Positions 33,535 to 43,291 of a DNA stretch of 64,000 bases are shown here, in pieces. The notes beneath the pieces are model-generated. The model saw only the letters and a program-made list of their open reading frames with translations, did no database searches and had not been told where the DNA came from. Origin of the DNA: CBDCWO01 sp965223405 (GTDB taxonomy: Bacteria > Bacteroidota > Bacteroidia > Chitinophagales > Saprospiraceae); the NCBI GenBank assembly GCA_965223405.1, contig CBDCWO010000006.1, positions 4,464,001 to 4,528,000 on the forward strand, in the 5' to 3' direction. The position numbers were made by a program, and so were the translations under genes. Position 1 is the first letter of the stretch, and the number at the start of each line of letters is the position of its first letter.

Positions 33535-35373
33535 TTAAGTAACATTTTGATTTATCCATCTCAAACATTCATTGAAACTTTCAAAAATTTGTTCTTGGGA
33601 TATTAAATCTGGAATTATATCGATTCGCTCCAATAAATATTGAGGTTGTCTGTTAATACCAACCAGCAATATTTTTTTTCCATTGTTGATAAGATCCACT
33701 AAAATATCTTCCATTGCGTATAACCCGGATTGGTCCATGTAGGGCACTCGGTCCATTCTTATGATGATTGTGGCGGCCTCATTAGGTAACTGGGAAGCGA
33801 GTTGTTGAAAATCACTAGTAAATCCGAAAAATAATGGTCCATTAATATGTTTGATAAAAACTTTTTCGCTTAGATGCTTAGGTAAATCGAATTCATCAGG
33901 CCATGCTTTTTCTTTGATTAGGGGAGTTACCTCTGAGGTCTCTGAGGTGAGATCCCCAATCTTTTTCATGAACATCAATGAGGCAATTACCAAACCAATA
34001 CCTACCGCATAAATTAAATTCCATACTGATGCCAATATTAACACGGTGATCATAATGGTTACTTCGGCTTTGGGCATATACGGAATAGCCTTTAGACCTT
34101 TATAGTCCATAACTCCAATTCCTACTGTAATCAAAATGCCTGCCAATACGGCAGCCGGTATTTTGGAAGCTAACGGACCTAGCAGCAGCAATACTATTAG
34201 CAAAAGTATTCCTGCTAACATACCGGATAGTCTAGTTTTACCCCCAGCATTGATATTTACTACGGTCCTGATAGTGGCTCCGGCTCCAGGGATTCCGCCA
34301 AAGATTGCTGCAATGCTGTTACCAATTCCTTGCCCGAACAGCTCTTGGTTGGGATGATGTTTTGTTTTGGTCATATTGTCTGCAACGACTGAAGTCAATA
34401 GTGAATCAATAGCACCCAATAGAGCCAAGGTCAAGGCTGTAAAAACATAGGGTGTAATACTCGACAGCTCAAATTGGGTGAAGATTTCCCAGTTCGGCAA
34501 TGGTAGACCACTAGGGATTTTTTCTATTGGCCGATAATCCAATCCAAGACCAATAGCAATGCCGGAAACTATAAATAATGCTACTAATGTGCTGGGTATG
34601 ATCTTGGTAATTCTCTTGAAACCGTAAATTATGCATATCGTTACCAGCGCTAAGAATAATTCCAGCCAATCGATATTTCTAAAGGCATTCGGTAATACTT
34701 TGATTGCCCCAATTACTCCAGAAGCTTCTTTGGCAGCTAAGGTTTGGGATTCTTTTAAAATATCATCATCTGAAATATGCTTCGCTCTATCGATGGTTTC
34801 TTGGAAATCTTCGAGTACCAATATCCCCTCTTCACTTTCTTCATGCAATATGTTGTTTAAAATAATTTCTTCAGCCTGTGGCTTGTATTGATTCACAAAT
34901 TCCTGGTCCTCTTTGGGGTAATACCCTAAGCTTGGCAAGATCTGGGTTAAGATGATAATTACACCAATGGCCGTCATAAAACCAGATACTACCGGATAAG
35001 GAATAAACTTGATATACTTTCCTAAACCCATGAGTCCTAATCCTATTTGCATCAATCCCGCTAATAAAAACACAGTCAGGATTGCCGGTAGGGCTTTTTC
35101 TACATTTCCATCATAGGCAGCTACTATTCCTGCAATAATAATCATACTTACTGCAGTCATTGGAGCCGTAGGTCCTGATATTTGGGTATTTGTTCCTCCA
35201 AAAAGTGCCGCAAAAAAGCTAATAAATATGGCGCCATAAAGCCCCGCACTAGGTCCTAATCCTGAACTTACCCCAAAAGCGAGTGCCAGAGGAAGTGCCA
35301 CAATTCCGGCGGTGATACCACCAAAAAAATCTCCTTTTAAATGTGAAAAATCAAAGTTGATACGCTTTATCAT
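33535..35373 (-). CDS. SulP-family anion transporter with STAS domain
   Basis: The 612-aa protein has the SulP transport core (start LKGDFFGGITAGIVALPLAL, signature GPTAPMTAVS near 66-75) with about a dozen membrane segments, and a C-terminal STAS domain (about 490-605, containing MDRVPYMDQSGLYAME). It exchanges or symports anions such as sulfate or bicarbonate at the inner membrane. A soluble acidic insert of about 60 residues (about 165-225) interrupts the core. No carbonic anhydrase gene is adjacent, which would have pointed to bicarbonate. With sulfatases nearby, sulfate is also possible. Confidence 0.92.
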   Translation of the reverse strand: MIKRINFDFSHLKGDFFGGITAGIVALPLALAFGVSSGLGPSAGLYGAIFISFFAALFGGTNTQISGPTAPMTAVSMIIIAGIVAAYDGNVEKALPAILTVFLLAGLMQIGLGLMGLGKYIKFIPYPVVSGFMTAIGVIIILTQILPSLGYYPKEDQEFVNQYKPQAEEIILNNILHEESEEGILVLEDFQETIDRAKHISDDDILKESQTLAAKEASGVIGAIKVLPNAFRNIDWLELFLALVTICIIYGFKRITKIIPSTLVALFIVSGIAIGLGLDYRPIEKIPSGLPLPNWEIFTQFELSSITPYVFTALTLALLGAIDSLLTSVVADNMTKTKHHPNQELFGQGIGNSIAAIFGGIPGAGATIRTVVNINAGGKTRLSGMLAGILLLIVLLLLGPLASKIPAAVLAGILITVGIGVMDYKGLKAIPYMPKAEVTIMITVLILASVWNLIYAVGIGLVIASLMFMKKIGDLTSETSEVTPLIKEKAWPDEFDLPKHLSEKVFIKHINGPLFFGFTSDFQQLASQLPNEAATIIIRMDRVPYMDQSGLYAMEDILVDLINNGKKILLVGINRQPQYLLERIDIIPDLISQEQIFESFNECLRWINQNVT

Positions 35374-35511
35374 TTGTACTTTTTTGAAAATTGGTTATGT
35401 TAATATTATCCGATGTAAATATGCTTTCAAATTCAGCAAAACCTTGAACTTCCGAAAAGAATATGGAACTTACTATCCGGTAGTACCGGTAATATAGGTC
35501 TTGTTAACTTA

Positions 35512-35922
35512 CTATAGTTTGAGGTTAGGAGGAGGAGGAGTATTTAAACTGGGATAGAAAAGGGAGTTCAATATTCTTACTCTTACTGGGGATAAATGAA
35601 ATTCTATTGGTCGCGTAATTCCCAGTACAAAATATTGACGTACAATATTGTCTAGGTTTGTGTTCTGTTTTTGGTCAGTCTTCATTTCTGATTCACCGCA
35701 AAATTCTATCAACTCAGCTTTGCCAAAATGAAGTACTTTTGACTTTATTTGAGCAAAGGTTTGGAGATGTCCAATGACAAAAATCCAGATAAGGATTTTT
35801 AGAAGATTCGTGGTTAATTTCATTTTGTATTTGAATCCAGTTGTGACCAGGCCAATCAGCAGCCTTTTAAAGAATCTCAACAGAAACATCGAATTAACAG
35901 ATCTTATTTCTAAAGTGTTCAA
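35512..35922 (-). CDS. Small exported protein of unknown function
   Basis: Met34 (MKLTTNLLKILIWIFVIGHL, start near 35823) gives a good signal peptide ending at TFAQ and a mature protein of about 80 residues; the first 33 codons are then probably leader sequence rather than protein. The mature part ends in a Pro-rich tail (NTPPPPNLKL). No family recognised. It lies alone between SulP and the pentapeptide-repeat gene. Confidence 0.5.
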   Translation of the reverse strand: MNTLEIRSVNSMFLLRFFKRLLIGLVTTGFKYKMKLTTNLLKILIWIFVIGHLQTFAQIKSKVLHFGKAELIEFCGESEMKTDQKQNTNLDNIVRQYFVLGITRPIEFHLSPVRVRILNSLFYPSLNTPPPPNLKL

Positions 35923-36100
35923 ACAAAGCGGTGTTTTTTAATGAATTCAGTTGATGAGCAGGTTCTAATTGTGGAGATAAGTTTTAGTTTTGCGATTCTC
36001 ACAAAGAAATGAAATTCTATTATTGTTTAACTACGACAGGCCCATCTATTCATGGCATTATCATGACTAGTTCTTAATGCGCTTGGACCAAAAATTATAT

Positions 36101-36691
36101 TTATTCGATGTGGATATTGTATTTTTCCAACAAACCCGAAACACCTGATAAAGTGAATCTGGCCTCAGAAATCCGATTGATTTCCGGATCGATCGTATAA
36201 TTATATGACGATCGAAGATCAGCTTTTTCCAAATTCGTATGTAGAAAGATAGTCCTTAATAAATCGCAGTTGTCAAACCGACATCCGGATAAATTGCTTT
36301 CTGTAAAATCAGTTTCCTGCAAATTACATTTCGTAAATAAGGTATTTTTCAGGTTCATTTTCTGAAAAGAGGCAAAATTTAGATTACACGATGAAAATTC
36401 AAAAGATAGAAGCATGCTCTTACATGGCTCAAAATTGACTCCTAAAAGCTTACTGTTTGAAAAAATGACTTTTCGGAATGAGGTATTATCTAATTTGGCG
36501 AAACTAAAATTGCAATTTTCAAAAATACATTCTTCAAAAATCTGGTTGGACAATTCTGAATTGGCAAAATTACAATCCTTGAAAGTGCATTCTATATATT
36601 CCGCAATTTTTAATTTATGGATGGTCGACTCTAAATTGGTAAAAGTTTGGTTTTCAACAGTTGGTTTATGCATGACAATTTTTTTATTCAA
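36101..36691 (-). CDS. Pentapeptide-repeat protein
   Basis: The 196-aa protein is almost entirely A(D/N)LxX-type pentapeptide repeats (for example FKDCNFANSELSN, FENCNFSFAKLDNTSF, LSGCRFDNCDLLRTIF), which form a right-handed quadrilateral beta-helix. A short non-repeat C-terminal helix (VSGLLEKYNIHIE) may mediate dimers, as in Qnr/McbG-type DNA mimics. Whether it protects gyrase cannot be told; the family is broad. It is divergent from the cyclase-fusion gene. Confidence 0.85.
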   Translation of the reverse strand: MNKKIVMHKPTVENQTFTNLESTIHKLKIAEYIECTFKDCNFANSELSNQIFEECIFENCNFSFAKLDNTSFRKVIFSNSKLLGVNFEPCKSMLLSFEFSSCNLNFASFQKMNLKNTLFTKCNLQETDFTESNLSGCRFDNCDLLRTIFLHTNLEKADLRSSYNYTIDPEINRISEARFTLSGVSGLLEKYNIHIE

Positions 36692-36829
36692 TTATCCTAT
36701 TGTGCCATTTATCTGGTATATTGTAATATACTATTTTACTGGTATTTCTTTTTTGATAAAATGATAGGGGAGCAAGAATATAAATATTTGTATTATTATA
36801 AAGATTCTATGAGAAATTATAAATAACCT

Positions 36830-39481
36830 ATGGCACAGACTCGAAAATTGGTCGCAATTATGTTCACAGATATTCAAGGTTACACGGCCTTGATGCAACA
36901 AAGTGAGTCTAAAGCTATCCAGTTTCGAGCAAAACATCGCTCTGTTTTTAATAAACTAACGGCAAAATATCGGGGACGAATCATTAACTATTATGGGGAT
37001 GGCACTTTAAGCATATTCGATAGTGCGGTAGATGCAGCAACCTGTGGGTATGAGCTACAATTGGAATTTTTAAAGGATCCAATGATACCAGTTCGTATAG
37101 GCATACACATGGGTGATGTAGTTATTACTCAGGAAGATATTGTAGGAAACAGCGTTAACATTGCTTCCCGAATTGAATCGCTGGCAGTTCCAGGAAGCGT
37201 GTTGCTTTCGGAAAAGGTTAAAGAAGAAATCAGTAATCAAGATAATTTAACCACAAAAGATCTTGGGAGTTATCATTTAAAAAATGATCACAAGCCAAGG
37301 CAGATCTATGCATTGAAGCTAAAGGGTTTGAGGATTCCGGAATATGGTAGCCTCCAGGGAAAATTATATAATATGCCATCTGATACTGTCGGAGATAAAA
37401 GTAAACCTCCGATGGTATGGATTGACCGCATTAAAGGTTTGAACAAATCGGCTCTGGCTGCTTTTCTTTTAGTTTTTATCGCTGCACTTAGCTTATGGAT
37501 TTATTCAAAAAGTAATAGAGAATCTCAGGCAATTGAAGAAGTGCTTCCTAAATTGGAAGTTTTTTATGACAACTTTGATTTTCTACAGGCTTTTAAGAAG
37601 GGTCTACCGGTGAAAAATAAACTAATTGAGGATTCCAGATTCCAAAAGATATGGGATAGGGTTTCACAGAAAGTCACGATAACTTCACAACCAGAAAAAG
37701 TAAAAGTATATCGTAAAATATATGATGCGCCAGATGAAGACTGGGAACTTTTAGGAACGACACCTTTAAAGGATTTTGAGACTTATTTTGGCCCCTCGTT
37801 ATGGAAATTTGAAAAGGAGGGTTTTGAATCTCTTGTAAAATTGGTTGATAAGTGGCATCAAAATTCATCGACAATAATTTTGGATACACTCGGTAACATA
37901 CCGGAGGGTATGGTAAGAATCGAAGAGAACAATTCTGCTATTGGAAATTTGAATATTGATGTTAAAGGTAAAGTTAAAATCAACAGCTTCTATATTGATC
38001 GATATGAAACTACCAATTTACAATATCAAAAATTTGTGGACAATGGAGGTTACAGAGATTCAAGTTATTGGCTTAATCCATTTGTATTAAATGGCGATAC
38101 CATTTCTTTTACGAAAGCCATGACACTGCTTGTGGATAAAAACGGTAGGGCGGGACCTGCGGGATGGGAATTGGGAGAATTTCCCCATGGAAAGGAAAAT
38201 TTTCCAGTTAGTGGTATAAGTTGGTATGAAGCGGCAGCATACGCCGAGTTTGCTCAGAAAAAATTGCCCTCCGTATTTCATTGGGACCTTGTGGCGGGTA
38301 ATTGGCTTGCCAACCTGATTATTCCAAATAGCAATATCCAAGGTTACGAATTAGCTCCAGTGGGAAGGTTTCAAGGAATTACATCTAACGGAGTCTATGA
38401 TATGGCTGGTAATGTGAGAGAATGGTGTTGGAATGCAAGCGATAGAAATAAGGGTCGCTATATCTTGGGTGGTGCCTGGAATGATCCTACCTATACATTC
38501 AATGAAGGAGGGACTTTGAATCCATTTGACAGATCTCTAACCAATGGATTTCGATGTATAAAATATTTATCCCAAAATGATATACAAAAGAATTTATTGA
38601 AAGATATTACCGCTTTACCAAATATTTATGATCTTGGAGAATTGGTGTCAGATGAGGTTTTTGCTCACTTTAAAAGGCAGTTTAACTATGATCAATTACC
38701 CTTGGACGCTGTTGAAGAAACGGTGGGGGTTAAAGACAAAGATCGAACTTGTGAAAAAATCGAATTTACAGCAGCTTATGAAAAAAGGATGTTTGCCTAT
38801 TTATTCTTACCTGTAAATGCTTCACCTCCTTACCAGACAGTAGTTTTTTTTCCTGGCACTGGAGCAACCTGGGCTCCTACGTTTAATCCCGATAAGGATA
38901 CGGAATTACCTATTGTGGATTTTGTGTTAAAAAGTGGTAGAGCTGTTTTATTTCCAATATTGATCGGGACATATGATCGATCTCACGAGTGGGAAGATGA
39001 TGATTTAATTCAGGAGAGTGTGAATTATCGGAATTATGTGATACGTTTAGTACAAGATATTCGGAGATCAGTGGATTATTTATCAACTCGGGATGATATT
39101 GATACAGCTCGTTTAGCTTATTATGGTTTTAGTTGGGGAGCTACGAAGGGAGCTCTAATGCTAGCTTTGGAACCAAGATTTGAAACTGGAATACTTGTGG
39201 CAGGTGGCATTGCCAGATTGAAACCTATTGACGAAGTGGCAGAAGTGAATTATTTGCCCAGAGTATATCAACCGGTGTTGATGCTAAATGGTCGACATGA
39301 TCTTTGTTGCTTTCCTGTAGAAGACTCGCAAAAACCATTTTTTGACCTGTTGGGCACTCCTCAAAAAGATAAAAAGCACATCATATTTGAAGAAGCTGGG
39401 CACATACCAACCCGAGGTAGTTTAGGAACAGAGACTATAGCCTGGCTTGATAAATATTTGGGCACAGTTGCCATTGATTGA
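36830..39481 (+). CDS. Class III nucleotide cyclase - TM - PEGA - SUMF1-like - alpha/beta hydrolase fusion
   Basis: The 883-aa protein combines: a class III cyclase domain (1 to about 165) with metal Asp14 (FTDIQGYT) and Asp57 (YYGDGT) and Asn110/Arg114 (NSVNIASR), so probably active; a membrane segment (about 207-225); a PEGA-like beta domain (about 285-345); a SUMF1/FGE-sulfatase fold (about 355-578, with GMVRI, GVYDMAGNVREW and GFRC); and an alpha/beta hydrolase (about 600-883) with nucleophile Ser768 (GFSWG), Asp near 824 and His858 (EAGHIP). The SUMF1 part lacks the Cys pair of true formylglycine-generating enzyme. Similar kinase-SUMF1-hydrolase proteins exist; here a cyclase takes the kinase place. 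It likely senses something outside and makes a cyclic nucleotide inside. Confidence 0.9.
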   Translation: MAQTRKLVAIMFTDIQGYTALMQQSESKAIQFRAKHRSVFNKLTAKYRGRIINYYGDGTLSIFDSAVDAATCGYELQLEFLKDPMIPVRIGIHMGDVVITQEDIVGNSVNIASRIESLAVPGSVLLSEKVKEEISNQDNLTTKDLGSYHLKNDHKPRQIYALKLKGLRIPEYGSLQGKLYNMPSDTVGDKSKPPMVWIDRIKGLNKSALAAFLLVFIAALSLWIYSKSNRESQAIEEVLPKLEVFYDNFDFLQAFKKGLPVKNKLIEDSRFQKIWDRVSQKVTITSQPEKVKVYRKIYDAPDEDWELLGTTPLKDFETYFGPSLWKFEKEGFESLVKLVDKWHQNSSTIILDTLGNIPEGMVRIEENNSAIGNLNIDVKGKVKINSFYIDRYETTNLQYQKFVDNGGYRDSSYWLNPFVLNGDTISFTKAMTLLVDKNGRAGPAGWELGEFPHGKENFPVSGISWYEAAAYAEFAQKKLPSVFHWDLVAGNWLANLIIPNSNIQGYELAPVGRFQGITSNGVYDMAGNVREWCWNASDRNKGRYILGGAWNDPTYTFNEGGTLNPFDRSLTNGFRCIKYLSQNDIQKNLLKDITALPNIYDLGELVSDEVFAHFKRQFNYDQLPLDAVEETVGVKDKDRTCEKIEFTAAYEKRMFAYLFLPVNASPPYQTVVFFPGTGATWAPTFNPDKDTELPIVDFVLKSGRAVLFPILIGTYDRSHEWEDDDLIQESVNYRNYVIRLVQDIRRSVDYLSTRDDIDTARLAYYGFSWGATKGALMLALEPRFETGILVAGGIARLKPIDEVAEVNYLPRVYQPVLMLNGRHDLCCFPVEDSQKPFFDLLGTPQKDKKHIIFEEAGHIPTRGSLGTETIAWLDKYLGTVAID

Positions 39482-39807
39482 GATTGAACTTTCCGTTAGT
39501 GTACATTACAGCTAATAATATAAGCCAACACGAAAATGAATAAGACTTTTTACGGCGAAAATTCTCCTTTCCAGTTCCTAAGGGGTAAGATTTCCATGAT
39601 TTCATTTTTTGGAGGTACTTTTTCTACCCTTTTGACCTGAGTCCGATTGACAATTTATTCACAGAAGTTATTGAAATAGATCAAAGTCTGACACACTCGC
39701 AGAGTGAAAGTACGAGCACACCTGTTGGAAGAAATATCAAAAATGGTTACGGCGGCATCGTGAGACTCCGTAGCGCGAAAAACCTGTTTGGAATCGAACT
39801 CAAGTTA
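39482..39807. other. 326-base gene-free stretch between convergent genes
   Basis: No gene or RNA seen. A 5-base-stem hairpin CACTC-GCA-GAGTG lies at 39694-39706 without a T-run. Bases 39790-39800 resemble a tRNA T-loop on the minus strand but lack a matching stem and would overlap the next gene. Confidence 0.45.
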
Positions 39808-40623
39808 TTACCAATAAATAGGGCCTTTACCCAAGTACTTTTCGGCAATTGGTAAATAATACTCACGGATCTCCTGAAGATCGTATGTTTTGGAACATTT
39901 AGTATACAGATCGTAGCGATTGAAATCCCTAATCCAATCGAGGTATTCATAATCACCTTCATTTTGAAAATCTTGATAACTACCTCCTGTATGCCAGGGA
40001 TAGAAAGAATGATATCGGATCATGATCATTCCCTTTTTGGGAATGGTATTGGAGGGATGGTGCGATAATACCTGATAAAGATACTCATCATGCCCCCAAG
40101 CCAGATTCAAATTATCAATTCCACAATTAGCAGAATAGATGCCTAATCCTGCATTGTATCGTGGATCCTGCATATCAGGATTTAGCGAATTAAATTCAGG
40201 AAAAACACAGCTATCAGGTAGAGGACAGCCTACTGCAAAAATGTCACCTACCATCCCCCATTGTTCTGCTTGGCTGGTACCATCTTCGTCACAACCCCAC
40301 ATAAACATGACTTTGCCTAGATCATGGATGAGGCCTACCAACTGCATCCATTCTGGCCGACCATCCTCCCTAATTGCTTCAGCACTTTGGATTAAGTGAT
40401 GGACATTGGGTAAATTAATATCCGGATCACTAACGTCAATTAAATCATTTAACCTTTCAATGGCATCCCAAAGCATTAGTGGTTTATCAAAGGTTAGATA
40501 TTTATGATGCATTCTTTGGACATAATCGTAAGTCTGGTTTTTACGCATTTTCCGATAATGATCTCTGACTGCGTCGTCTATTGCCAATTGATTATAATTC
40601 CGAAATTCCTTGGTCTCTTTCAT
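39808..40623 (-). CDS. Inositol oxygenase (myo-inositol to D-glucuronate)
   Basis: The 271-aa protein matches MIOX: HD-type di-iron ligands at His75/76 (VHHL), His100-Asp101 (LIHDLGKV), His178 (WGHDEYLY), His205 (IRYHSFYPWH) and Asp238 (FNRYDLYTK), the last two in near-identical context to eukaryotic enzymes. It adds O2 to myo-inositol to make D-glucuronate in the cytoplasm. Length fits the family (about 280 aa). It follows the SSS symporter gene by 11 bases, so uptake and oxidation of inositol are probably one operon. Bacterial MIOX is much rarer than the inositol-dehydrogenase route. Confidence 0.93.
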   Translation of the reverse strand: MKETKEFRNYNQLAIDDAVRDHYRKMRKNQTYDYVQRMHHKYLTFDKPLMLWDAIERLNDLIDVSDPDINLPNVHHLIQSAEAIREDGRPEWMQLVGLIHDLGKVMFMWGCDEDGTSQAEQWGMVGDIFAVGCPLPDSCVFPEFNSLNPDMQDPRYNAGLGIYSANCGIDNLNLAWGHDEYLYQVLSHHPSNTIPKKGMIMIRYHSFYPWHTGGSYQDFQNEGDYEYLDWIRDFNRYDLYTKCSKTYDLQEIREYYLPIAEKYLGKGPIYW

Positions 40624-40634
40624 TTACCGATTAT

Positions 40635-42281
40635 TTAAACATTTCCAAGCAAAAGATACAACATTACGGTAACAAATACCAAGATCATACTGAAAGGTTT
40701 TGCATATTTCCATGGTTCCAGGTTTAAAATTTCAGCATCTTGAATCACGAACTTTTTTTCCTTTGCAAATATCTTTGAGGCTATATGCATGACGGCAATG
40801 TTCAAAAGAAACTCAATACCCCAAATATGTACAAAGTGCAGATTAAGTTCAATAACATAATAAGTGAACACGTAAAATGCGAGGCCAAAAAGCAATCCGG
40901 TTTTAGCACCGGAGGAGGTTACCGTTGGAAACAGGAATCCAGCAATAATTACACTAGCAATAGGTATAAAGAATATTCCATTTAATTGCTGTAAAAGTTG
41001 ATAAAGTCCCTCCGGAGCATTAGCAACAAATGGAGCAATTCCAATGGCAAAAATAGCAAGTATGGCCGAAGTCCATTTACCAATAAATACCAGTTTGTTT
41101 TCACTTGCTTCCTTGTAGATATATCGTTTATATATACCTAAACTAAATACGGTCGCAGCGCTGTTTAGTGCACTATTAAATGTAGTAAGGATTGCTCCCA
41201 TCATTACCGCAACAAAAAAACCGGTCAGCCAAGCAGGAAGTACCATCTTAACTAACTTGGGATAAACACTATCCGCATTTTCATACAATGTGTCACCAAA
41301 ATAATAGAACCCAATAATACCTGGTAGCACAATTACCAACGGTACTAAAATTTTTAGTACTCCGGTAAAAAGTAATCCTTTTTGGGCTTCTTTGAGGTTT
41401 ACAGCCCCTAAAACTCTCTGGATAATTGATTGGTGCATTGTCCAGAAATAGATTTGATTGACCATTAGTCCAGTAAATAATACTTCGAATGGTAGAATTG
41501 CTGATCTGGCACCTGGCCCAATACCTGATTCTTTGCTGACAATGTTAAATTTGCTGGGATTATTCTCAAAAACCGTTGATAGACCGGATAAAAGATTTCC
41601 ATCTCCAATTGCATGGAGAGACATAATTGGGACCATCAATCCGGCTACTAATAATCCAAATCCATTTATCGTATCCGTATAAGCCACCATCTTAAGACCT
41701 CCAAAGATGGCGTAAACCGCACCAATACCGCCAACAACAACAATGGTGAGCCAGATACCATGCTTTTGACTTATACTTAGCAGGTTAGAAATTTCAAATA
41801 TAGCTTCAATGTTTAAAGCTCCTGTGTACAATACAATTGGAAGCAAGGTAGCCACAAAGGAAATGATCAGTAATAAAGCAACCAACGTACGAGTCAATCC
41901 ATCAAATCTCTTTTCCAGAAATTCAGGTATAGTTGTTAACCCCATTTTTAAATAGCGCGGAGCAAAGTAAAGCGCAGCAACCACTAGGGCTAATGCAGAG
42001 GTAACCTCCCAAGCAATGATAATTGCACCATTTTTATAGGCAGATCCATTCATTCCTACCAAGTGCTCCGTAGAAATATTGGTAAGCAACAAAGATCCTG
42101 CAATAACTATTCCGGTAAGAGACCTGCCACCCAGGAAGTATCCGTCTTGGGTATTCAATCTGTCTTTCCTCAATTTCCATGTGGCAAATAGGGCTACAAA
42201 TGCTGTAAATAATAAAAAGGTAAACAATGTCATGTCAACAAAATAGTGATTATCTAAATAATTATTGGAAGGGTGTGGCAA
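40635..42281 (-). CDS. Sodium:solute symporter (SSS/SLC5), probably inositol
   Basis: The protein (up to 548 aa) has about 14 membrane segments and the SSS landmarks: DGYFLGGRSLTGIVIAGSLL near the N-terminus and the GGLKMVAYTDTINGFGLLV sodium-site region. The opening 16 residues are polar and unlike the family, so Met17 (start near 42233, MTLFTFLLF) is more likely. It sits 11 bases upstream of the MIOX gene in the same direction, suggesting that the substrate is myo-inositol; that is inference from position. Confidence 0.88.
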   Translation of the reverse strand: MPHPSNNYLDNHYFVDMTLFTFLLFTAFVALFATWKLRKDRLNTQDGYFLGGRSLTGIVIAGSLLLTNISTEHLVGMNGSAYKNGAIIIAWEVTSALALVVAALYFAPRYLKMGLTTIPEFLEKRFDGLTRTLVALLLIISFVATLLPIVLYTGALNIEAIFEISNLLSISQKHGIWLTIVVVGGIGAVYAIFGGLKMVAYTDTINGFGLLVAGLMVPIMSLHAIGDGNLLSGLSTVFENNPSKFNIVSKESGIGPGARSAILPFEVLFTGLMVNQIYFWTMHQSIIQRVLGAVNLKEAQKGLLFTGVLKILVPLVIVLPGIIGFYYFGDTLYENADSVYPKLVKMVLPAWLTGFFVAVMMGAILTTFNSALNSAATVFSLGIYKRYIYKEASENKLVFIGKWTSAILAIFAIGIAPFVANAPEGLYQLLQQLNGIFFIPIASVIIAGFLFPTVTSSGAKTGLLFGLAFYVFTYYVIELNLHFVHIWGIEFLLNIAVMHIASKIFAKEKKFVIQDAEILNLEPWKYAKPFSMILVFVTVMLYLLLGNV

Positions 42282-42476
42282 GGTATAATACTTCTAGTCG
42301 TTTTTCGATTTTGAGGTCATCCTGATTTATTGTAACTTTAATAAAAGATGTAAGCGGGTTTTCTTGAATTTGAGGTTATTGTTCTTGCCAAATAATTGGC
42401 TTATATCTATTCTCGTATCCCATACGCAAATTACTCAGGCTTTTAGTCAATTGAATTATAACCTAAATTATGCTTT

Positions 42477-43214
42477 ATGAATCCGTTAAATATTGCTATT
42501 ATTTTGTTCGCACTGTTCATTCTGAGTGGAATACGAATCATTTTTGAATATAAACGTGCTTTGAAATTTAGATTTGGGAAATATATCAAAATCTTAAGAC
42601 CAGGATTCAGGTGGATTATTCCGCTGGTAGAAACCATCCAAATTGTTGATATTCGGGTAATTACAATAAATATTGTTTCTCAGGAAGTGATGACCGAAGA
42701 CAATGTACCTTGTAGCATAGATGGTGTTGTATTCTTTAAAATCAACGATCCTGAAAAAGCAGTTCTTGAGGTTGAAGAATATAAATTCGCCATCACACAA
42801 TTGTCTCAGGCTGCCCTTCGTGATGTCTGTGGGAAAGTGGAGTTAGATACCATTTTATCCAAACGAGAGGAAATGGGAAAAAATATCAAGGAGATCGTAG
42901 TCTTAGAGACCAAGGAATGGGGAATTGAAATCATTGATGTGAAGATTAAAGATATTCAACTTCCTGAAAATATGAAGAGGATGATGGCTAACCAAGCGGA
43001 AGCAGAAAGATCCAGAAGGGCAAGAATTATTTTAGCACTAGCTGAGGAACAAGCAGCCGATAAATTACTTGCAGCTGGAAAACTTATTGATCAATCTCCT
43101 TCTGCCATTAAATTGAGGTTGTACCAAACTCTTTCAAACATTGCAGCTGAAAAAAATTCTACCATAGTGTTTCCATTTCCCGAAGAGACTCTATCAAAAA
43201 AATTGATAGAATAA
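42477..43214 (+). CDS. SPFH/Band 7 slipin (stomatin-like) protein
   Basis: The 245-aa protein has a short N-terminal membrane hairpin (about 3-20), the slipin start EYKRALKFRFGKYIKILRPG, a Band 7 domain to about residue 165, and a helical C-terminus rich in Ala, Glu and Arg (NQAEAERSRRARIILALAEE). Stomatin-like proteins form ring-shaped membrane scaffolds. No NfeD partner gene is adjacent, although many bacterial slipins have one. It converges with the giant repeat gene. Confidence 0.9.
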   Translation: MNPLNIAIILFALFILSGIRIIFEYKRALKFRFGKYIKILRPGFRWIIPLVETIQIVDIRVITINIVSQEVMTEDNVPCSIDGVVFFKINDPEKAVLEVEEYKFAITQLSQAALRDVCGKVELDTILSKREEMGKNIKEIVVLETKEWGIEIIDVKIKDIQLPENMKRMMANQAEAERSRRARIILALAEEQAADKLLAAGKLIDQSPSAIKLRLYQTLSNIAAEKNSTIVFPFPEETLSKKLIE

Positions 43215-43291
43215 GTAACCTCTTTGTTTATGAACTTTGTTTTCAAGGTGTTTGTCAACCAGGACGCGAAAAAACCAGATCTATCTACATT

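Noticed and set aside
36414..36764. 116-codon plus-strand frame opposite the pentapeptide-repeat gene
   Set aside because: It is explained by the regular codon pattern of the repeat gene on the minus strand.
36830..39481. Formylglycine-generating enzyme activating the local sulfatases
   Set aside because: The SUMF1-like domain lacks the catalytic Cys pair and sits inside a cyclase/hydrolase fusion.
39720..39807. tRNA gene on the minus strand (GTTCGATTCC-like T-loop near 39790-39799)
   Set aside because: The T-stem does not pair, no acceptor end follows, and the 5' part would overlap the inositol oxygenase stop.
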